Shown here piece by piece: positions 38,384 to 48,500 of a stretch of 64,000 nt of DNA. Source of the stretch: Solea solea (Eukaryota > Chordata > Actinopteri > Pleuronectiformes > Soleidae); contig NC_081143.1 of NCBI RefSeq assembly GCF_958295425.1, positions 12,342,094-12,406,093 on the forward strand, given 5' to 3'. Numbering within the stretch: the stretch's first letter is position 1; every line of letters begins with the position of its first letter. The position numbers and the translations under genes were made by a program. The notes beneath the pieces were generated by a model. It was not told the DNA's origin. It ran no database searches and worked only from the letters and a program-made list of their open reading frames with translations.

Positions 38384-41044
38384 GCAAACTTACACATTAG
38401 AAGTTACATGCTACTCATCAGTAGGTCAAACCGGTCACATGACCATGTGGATGTATGTGTTCTTGCACTCTTTAAGACTGACTAATGAAGTTTAGGGTTA
38501 AGAATTTAATTGTGGTTTAATTAGGTAAAGGCTAGGGTTAGTCATTAACTGGTTATGGAATTAAGTCAGAGCAGTGTCCTAAAAATAACTATTGCACAAT
38601 CCTCTGTGTGTGTGTGTGTGTGTGTGTGCGTGTGTGTGTGTGTGTGTGTTACATGGATATACAGTTTCATGCTCACTGAGCTGGACATCACCCTGCGGAC
38701 TTCACTATACAGTCCACAGCTCCCCCTGCTGGATTTCTTTATAAATGACAGTGGATGTGTTGTTTTTTCATAAAATTCAGTATCATAGTCGCATGTCTAA
38801 ATGTTGGATTGATGCATTATTAGATTATAAAAACATGAAGCAATAAAGCACTGCCTCCCTGATATATAATCCACCGGTGATAAACAGTAGAAACTGTGTA
38901 AAAGTAAATGTGTTAAATTATAGAAGTGTAAACAGATGCAATGAAGCAGCAGAGTTTGTGTTATTTGTGTGTGAAGTGATGAGCTCTTACACCAGCTGCA
39001 GGTACTTGAAGGAGGCCAACTCTTTGGGAACACTGGTGAACTGGTTTCCATCCAGATACCTGAGATGATGACAGGAAAACATGAAGCCTTTAACACCTAC
39101 GTCTCAAATTGTATCATAAAAAAATCTGCACCATAAAAGGGCCAGAAAATGTCTTGTGAGTAAGTGCTTTTGCCCATTTTTATCCAATATCTGCCACTTA
39201 TTTACAATTTACTGCATGCTAAAATGGTGTATTAACAATTGAAAATGAAGAAAAACTAAAAGTTTTATTTAGAAAAAGCACTGCAGTTGTACATGAACAC
39301 CAGATTGTGCGTATATTTAAAATTTGAACGGTATAAAACATATTCCAAATAACATTTATTTGAGTTTTTAGCTATGCTAACAGCTGGAAGTGCCAGAATT
39401 GACAACATTGACAAAAAAAAAAGAATAATTCAAAGAAGAAATTAGTATGTTCTCACAGGGCTTGAGTTCTGATGCTGAGCCAAAGCTGATAATTGATAAT
39501 TGAAGAGTAATTATTTCTCCACTTTACATTCATTCATCTTCTTGCTTTTTTGGAAAAAAATCATCTGTGCTGATGATACAGTATTTAGGAATTTTAATTA
39601 TTATTATAACATTAATTATATAATGCCTGTTACTTCATCTCTGCTGATTGATTGCTATAAACTATTTTAATAATCATTGGTTTTGTTTGAGTGTTTCCTT
39701 GATTTCAGCTTCTTAGATGTGCAGATGTTCTGGGGTTTTTTTTGGACACTTCATTGAATATCTTTGCTTTGTGGACAAAACAAGATATTTGAAGAAAGGT
39801 TTGAGAAACGCATGATCAACGTTTTTCAGAGTTTGCCATTTTTGGGACCAAACAATGAATCAATCAACCAATGAATTGTCATTGAAGACAACAGTTGCAG
39901 CTCTATCCTGACATCAGTGTTGTGTTCGTGTTTTCTGACTCACAGTTCGGTGACGTTGCGAGAAAGCCCCCTGGGCAGAGCCTGTAGGTGTTTGTTGCTG
40001 CAGCGGACGACTGTGTCCATGCAGGTGCACTGGCTCGGACACTGAATCCCCGCAGCACAGCTGCTGTCCTCCAGCACCGAGCCTGAACAGACGGACAGGA
40101 AGACGGAAGACAGTTGAGTCAAAAGACTTCAAAACTCACAGTTCATGCACCTATATTAGTGCTTCCATTTGTGTTTGCACAATAGAAACATTGCAGGGAC
40201 ACACAATTTCATACAAAGTCAAATGTGACAACAACATCAACAACACAGTGAAGCTCACAAAGTTGCAGTTGTTACTATTTTGTATTTTTTACCTGTTGTT
40301 TAAACTCCGTTTGAAGAGTTAGGATAAATATCTAGTTTATAAATCATAAATGATTACAAATAGTAGAGAATATATTTTCCTTGTCACTGACTGCTTAGTA
40401 ACAGCATTTTCTTTTCTATGCAGATGATATGCTCCCGTCACAATCAGCAGAATCATTCCAGAATGATTTAGTCTTTCATTATAGAACTATTGAAGTCATC
40501 TGCTGAGAGTTCCCATATCTTACATAGAATTACAAGACACAGTGTGTCACAACTACATCACAGAAAAGACTATTTTTTTGTGTTTTTAATATTGTTCAGC
40601 CCTAGCTTGCAGTCTACCATCCTCGCAGCGGAAGTCCGGCACAGCCACGTCCTGCAGCGGGATCTCTCGTAGGAAGGCTGGGCCCTGGCAGCGAGGGTTT
40701 CCCGTCACAATCCGTTTGCTGCGTAGCCAAGCGCCAAACCAGGACAGACGGCAGTCACAGTTAAACGGGTTGGCCAGGAGGTTTCTGGGGGAGTGAGGAA
40801 GATGAAGTGGGGATAAAGAGGATGACACAGAAATGACAGAAGCTGATGTTCAGTTTATGTGTGTGTGTGTGTGTGTGTGTCTGTGTGTGTCACTGACAGC
40901 GTGGACAGGTTTGGCAGCGTGTCGAAGGCACCGGGCAGGATGGTGCTCAGCTGGTTGTCGTAGAGGGAGAGCAGCCTGACGTTGGTCAGGCCCGTGAAGC
41001 TGCCGTTATGGATACAGCTGATCCTGTTGTTCCTCAGCATCCTG

Positions 41045-41085
<41 letters not shown>

Positions 41086-42665
41086 TTGTGTATAGAAAAG
41101 ATGTTTTTTTTCTGACATTTGTTCACGTTCTGTTTGATCACTCAAACACTACTGAGTTTCAGTGAAACGTTTGACCCAGAAAGAACAAAATCTATGACTT
41201 GGCAACATATGGTGTCTGCTTTGGCGGAAGCAATCTTAATGTCTGGCGATGATTTACCCTCCAATATTATGGGACTTCCTGTTTAGGCAGCAGATCTCCA
41301 GGCCAGTACCTCCAGTCACAGTTTACTGTTCACAATCTGACAAACATGTGAGTCATTAAACTTTTTGGGGGGAGGGGGTTATACTCAAACATTAAAAGCC
41401 CATCTGAGACCAGACTATACAGCCTAGAATAACAACAGTCCATCTGAAGTGATAACCATGTGGTCCAGCAGAGGGCGCTGTGAGTTTAAGAAATCTACAT
41501 TTACAGATGCTGATGCAGACGTCACCATCATGTATACTAGTGGAGCCAGGGATCAAACCCATGACATTCTGGTTAAAAGACGACCATCTCTACCACTGAG
41601 CCACCATCGGTCACTTAGAAGTACTACGAATGTCGTCTCGGCCCCTCAGAATAGTTATGTTGCTTTACTGTGAAATAAAGGACACAAGCTAAACTGTCCT
41701 CGCGTGCAGACATTCACAACAAAGTATCTGAACAGCAACCACTCAATTTTATTTATAGTGCATGTTTAAAGTTGACCAATGAACTGTACAAAACCACATC
41801 ATTAAAATAGCAAAACATTAAGCAACACAGTGCGTAGTAGCAGCAAACAATAGGAATACTACAGTATATTATAGTGCTGTACACAACACAAGAAACACAC
41901 AAACAAGGGAGTCCAGACATGTGAACATGTGAACTCACAGCATGCGTAATCCCTCCATGCCTCTGAACATGCTGCCTCGCACAGACTCCAGGTGATTGGC
42001 TGATAGGTGAAGCTCCCCCACAGACGAGGCGCCGTCAAACGCTCCATCCTCAATGTCTGAGATCTTGTTGTTGCTCAAGTTACTGAAAGGGGAAAAAAAA
42101 AAAACACTTTCAAAGATACAGTGAAGTATACGTCACTGCCAGTATTCCATTTTAACATGTGTCATGGACTGAATATAATACGTTTATCTTCTTGGAAGTA
42201 AAGGGCATTGAGTGACCTACATTTTATTGAGCTGCGACAGACCCTTGAAGGCACCGGTGGCCTCCAGCACAGAGAGGTCATTGTTGTTGAGACGCCTGAG
42301 ATGGTCAGCGATCAGAGAGAGAGTGGACATGAAAAACATCATTAGCACAAGAGTCCGTTTGAAATCTGTGTATTTGTCCAGTGATGCACTATGAGTCCAT
42401 ACACACACGTCAACATGAATATCCATGAAGCAAAGTGTCTAGTGTGTGTGTGTACAGTACTGTGTGTGTATTTGTACCAGCAGTCCTCATGGAGAACAGA
42501 ACCTGGTCCTAAAGACGCAGGTTAAGTTAAGGGCTAAGGTATGAATTGTGGTTAGGTTAAGGTTCGGGTAAGGGATAAAGCTTTGTTTAGGCTGTCCAAT
42601 AGAACAGAAGTACAATGCTTTGTCCTAGGAAGAATAGCTGCACAAACCTGTATGTGTGTGCATGT

Positions 42666-42706
<41 letters not shown>

Positions 42707-43423
42707 GAGGGGGGGGTCTTACAGTTCTTCGGTTGAGGAGGGCAGGTGTTCAGGGAACTTAGTGAGGCGGAGGTTGGAGCAGTCAACCACATTTGCCTCA
42801 CAGCGACATTTGGTGGGACACACTGGTTTACTGTTACACTCATAGCTCTGACGCCTGTCATCCGTTCCTACATGAGTGTATACACACACACAGACACACA
42901 CACACAGACACACACATACATGAGGAAAGCAAAGATGGACATATGCAGGTCAGTCAAATTGCTGAAAATACTACACTGTTTATCCCTGTGACTGCAGAAT
43001 CACTGATGCAGGGGATAGTTCTTTTCTTTTTTAATAGACAGTATGCAACACACACCGAGACCAAAGGATGGAAATGCAATTCAAACATCATTTTTGTTGT
43101 GAATGCGAACACAGCCCTGTTCTGTCTGACTTTGTGAATGGGCAATGGGTGGATGACGTGAACCCCTGTACACACTTGGAAGTGGAAAGTATGACCTAAG
43201 CGTAATACAGTGACTATGCATTAAAAATAAAACAACTATCCCTTTAATAACTTAATGTGCATGACACACACACACACACACACGCACACATGTACAGACA
43301 AACACATGTAATCACCTGGGATGTAGTACTGCTCTTTGGCTGTCATAAAAAACAAAAGACAAAGAAAATATGTCAGTGAAAAGAAGCTCAGGCACACTAA
43401 TGACCACAGACTAACACACATTT

Positions 43424-43457
<34 letters not shown>

Positions 43458-45553
43458 ACCGGAGCATCGGAACTTGCTGCTTTTGATCTGTGCGATGCGT
43501 TTGTTGGCGAGGCGGCGAGGGCTGGCACATCGGGCTCCACTCGTCTCTATTGGGTTTGACCGCAGGAAGTCAGCCAGCCACTTCACATTACAGTCGCACA
43601 CAAAGGGGTTCTGGGCCAGGTGGCTGATGGGAAATTAGAGGGGGGCCGTCATGTCAGTGTGGAGCTCAACAGAGCAGGACTTTGAAAAAGTGTGAGTGTG
43701 TGTTGTCTCCTCACAGTGTCTGGATGCTGTGCAGTGAGCTGAAGGTGCCTTTGGCCAGACTCTGGATCTTGTTGTCGTACAGCGACAGCAGAGCCAGGTT
43801 CTCCAGGTCTTTGAACACCGTTGCCCTGACACAGTGGATCTTGTTAGCGTTGAGCAGCCTGCAGGAGAATAAGAGAGATTTCTTAGATTTCTTCACCAGC
43901 AAGAGATAACCAAAAAGCTGAGACACACCCTCTGCTTCTGAGCTGAACATATCGACATTCACGATCACTGTTTTAGTCCCAAATGAAATGTATCTTTGAA
44001 GAAAATAAAGTGAAATTGACTCTTAATATTCAGTCATTTAGATCAAATACATATTACTGTTTTGTTTTTTTCAGTCCAGTTTGGTTCTTTCTACATTAGA
44101 TGCATGTTAAGCTGTGAGTGACAAGCAAGAAACAATTAATCACATTTGTTCTTGATCACTTTCAGCTCCCATCGCTGCGAGCACACTTAATTCACACAAT
44201 ATTCTGTAAGCCTATCTCTATCGTGTTTGTAGTAACTAAAAACGACACTTCCTTCTGCGTTGTGACCCAGTTATTTATAGTTTATATCAACTTAAAAGGG
44301 GAAAAAATGGGTACAGAAACATACACGAGGGACAAACTGACACCTAAAACCCATGTCAAACACAGTCAGTGTTAATGTCACTTTTGAAAAATGTCACATG
44401 GTTTGGACTTACAGCAGCTCTAGTGAGGCCAGACCATCAAACACTCCGCTGGGCAGCTCCGTGATCTTATTACCATACAGAACCCTGCACACACACACAC
44501 ACACACATATGTTATTTTATATCATATTTCATATGTGCTTTCAGTCAGGCTGTCACAGTTACTGTTGTGTTTTATTATCAGTTTCACAAGTTCACTCATA
44601 TTTCGAGCTGCTTTCACACTTGACTGACTGCATATTTCTGCTCAAAAAAGACATGACAAACACATACGGTACACACACACACACACACGCGCGCACACAA
44701 TCACATACAGTGACAGACTGTACATCCTGATATTGCATACAAATGTGTTTACAGAGAGAAAGCACAACTTTTACATTTACAGTCACACAAACACATGCAT
44801 GTGGTGAAACCAACATATGGAGGTGCAGATGTACACAAACCACACACACACACACACACACACACTGCTGTATGTACACTAGCTTCTGACACTTTCAGGA
44901 GGAGTTTCATTCAGTGTTACTCACAGTGAATTGAGCACTTTGAGGCCGTGGAAAGCATCTGGAGCGATTTCAGAGATCTGGTTGTTGCTCAGGTCTCTGA
45001 AAGACACACATAAAAAACACACAAACACACACACTTAAGTCAGCACTAACAGAAGCTCAACTGTATTATACTTCATATAGGCTGTTGTCATATTTCTACT
45101 ACGTACACAAACCCAGTCTCAAGAGGACACTTTCTCAAATTGCAATCAAAACTAAAATCTGTCATTTGTTGAATAACTCAAACCTTTACTAAACAGATAA
45201 AAGAAAATATGTCCAATGTTTTCACTGACAAACCTAATTGGATTTTGCAGATTTATATATATACAAAATAAAGTGACGCTTGCAATAGATTGCACAGATT
45301 ATGCACCTTTGAAAATGAAATAATCATACTTATTCTTAGGTGTACAATCATGTGATTGTATGAATTGCTATTTTTCACTCTCCCCGAATGAGCCTTTAAC
45401 TTCTATATCAGGAGCCACATTCTGACATTCAGTTCATTGACAGTGTTTGTCAGCGCATGATTGCAAAGAATTTAGGTCTGTTACATTCTTTAACAATAAA
45501 AGATTCAGACATTTGGGGAGACAAGTGGAAACTTTCTGACTCGTCTCAGAATT

Positions 45554-45592
<39 letters not shown>

Positions 45593-48500
45593 CAATTTTG
45601 ACAAGTTCTCTGTGAGTGAACGACAGTGGAAAGATGTGGTCAGACAAGTCAACGTTTCAAGTTTTTTTGGGATAAATGGACGTCAGACTCCATACAAAAG
45701 ACCATCTAGACTGAAAGAAATGAAACAGATAGGGTTTGCGCAAATAAATTACACACATTTTTCATTTGTATATTTAAGCATATTTCAACACCACAAATTC
45801 AAAAACAAATATGTTAGAATTTCATCCAAAATACTAGTAAATGAAGTGTTTCCTCCGCTCTCTTGTTGCACTGACTGCTAGGATCATGGTAAGCCTGCAC
45901 TGATGCTCCCTCACTGCTTAAGGGCTGGACAGTTCACTCACACTCCACACTAACTAGTTTATTTTAGAATGCTCCTTAATATGGCAACACTATGGCGAGT
46001 GGATAGAGAGCAGTGTGGGATTAGACCTTAGACTCACTGATGACCTGCTTTGAACATGATGGTCAAAGGTCAAGGTCAAACTTACAAATCTTGCATTTGA
46101 AAAAGTGAATGCAACGTCTCAGGAACACCTCCAGGATATCTTCATGAGATCGGTTCAAACATTCTATCAAAGATGCGCTGATTAGAATTTGATGTTTGAA
46201 AGGTCAAAGGTGAGGGGGGGTCATGGTGACCCCATGCCCGTGACCAAGAGGAAGAAACGTGTGCTTGTAAAAGGAGGGTTGTTAAAATTCTGAGACGAGT
46301 CAAGGGCTGGGGTGCCCCTGAGCAAGGCACCCAATCCTATACTGCTCCCCAGGTGCAACGTTTCGGTTGTATATTGACGATAAAGATCATTTCATTTCAG
46401 ATTTGTGTGTGTGTGTCTGCTACTGTTGTGTAATTAGGACGTTTTGACTTCACTAATTGGTGTGTGTGTGTGTGTGCAAAAATAACCAACTCTAATTCTA
46501 ATTAATTATATATTTAGACCCTCATGTGGAGGATCAAGTGGTAGAAGATGGATGGATAGATGGATATGGCAGGCCAAAAGTTCAAGACCAAAGGTCACGG
46601 TTGTCTTGCAGAACATGTTTTTGGCCTCTTGAACATCAAGTGAATATTGTGTGGACTCGAACTGCATTGGTCTGCAGAGATAGACAAGCACTGGGCAGTG
46701 ATTGTAGCTTCTTTATATAACTTCACCCTGATGTATGTATTTACTGAGGTCAAACCTGCATGAATGGCTTCATTGTTCACTTTCTAAAATCTCCAAACCA
46801 AATCCCAACAAACAGAAACCATTTATAAAGTGGAGAAACCTCGTCTGACGAGACAACTGGACTTAAAAGTGAGTTTGAAAGAAAATGTTTGACATGAAAG
46901 TCAAACGAGGAGGGAGATGAAGAACATTTTCACATGTCAGATTTGGTCTGACAGGCCCGACCACAGCATGTAAGATTAGAAAGTCCTCGTCTGCTGCCAC
47001 GTCTGTCGCTCAACTGTCATAATAACTTTTAAGACAAACCACTCAATCCAGCCTGGTAATGTAATCAACTCCCCCTCTTAGCGCTAAGGACAGTTTCACA
47101 GTGATGATGTCAGATGACAAGGAAGAGCATAAAAAAGGATGAGATAGAGAAGAAAAGGAAAACCACAACATGGAGAGAAAGAATGTCTGAGGATGGAAAT
47201 GAGCGAAGGGAAGAGGAAAAAGCAGGAATGTTGGACGGAAGAAAAACCACAAAGAAAGGAAAAAAAGGAAAACATGTGGAGTCAAAAAGTCATGAATGCT
47301 ATTATTGTGGTTGAATTCTATCTTTTTTCTATACATATATATATACAGTTGGAGACTATATCTGCTTGAATGCTGATATAAATCAAGCGCTCCTCAAAGC
47401 TGAAAATCCACTGGGGCAGGAAAACCACAGCCCTGCAAACGGAGGAGACAGAGGAAGGGGAGCGCGGTCCAGTCGGCAGAGCAAAGTTTAGACGCGTGTG
47501 TGGGTTTTTTTTTTCTTAGTTCTGTCACTTTGGATGCAAAGATCCTCGGACCTCATTGGCTGACATGAACCTCGAGGGACAGAGCTGTAAAAACCACAGC
47601 CTCCACGGCTGCACAGTGACGTTCAGACCAGAAAAAAAAATCATTATTTAATCACTTGATGTCATGATAATCATATGGTGCTGATGTTTCACTGTTCAAG
47701 CGAAAAAAGAACAAATGGCTCCAAAAAAACAGTAGACAGTAAAATATGTGATGTTAGGTCTGAAATAAATACAGGGTTTGCCTCATTTTTCCTGAATGAC
47801 AATAATGAAATGCACAGATTAGATTGACAGTATTCCACAGTTTCTGCCATTATTTGGTGGCAGCAGGAAAACAATCAAACAACAAGCTTTGTGTTTTAGA
47901 ATATATTTAGAAGAAAAAGCCCCTGTCCATTATTTAATCCTAATTTTCAACACATAAGAAATCGTTGTATGATGAAAATCTGCTGTTGAATCAAGATAAA
48001 GATACTGGTTTTGTATTTTACAGCCAAATATGATTCAACTAAAAGCCCAGACCTGATTAAATGGGCCGAATATTTGTTTGAATTATTTTTATTCTAGGGT
48101 CTTTGTCAAATGTGCAATGAAATGGTGGTGTTGCTTTGGAGGACTCACATTCGACGAAGCTTCTTGTAGGAAGTGAAGGCACCTGGAGGAACTGACTTGA
48201 TGCCATTCTGCTCCAGACGACTGGAAAGTGAGAGACAGAGAGAGAGAGAGAGCAGAAGAAGTCAGAAGAATTCATAAATTATTTCAAAGAAGACATTATT
48301 GTACATAATCCCCCTTGTATAAAGGCTGAGGCTGTAAAGAAGTCATCTGGGATCCATCATAGCAACATCCTGCCATTTATAAAAGGGCTCACATTATAAA
48401 GTCTGAACCAGCTTAGTGTATAATTTTCACTATTTTATCTTGCTGTTAGACAATCTTTTCTGACAGGAAACTAAAGAAACTAAAGAATTCTGAAAAATAC

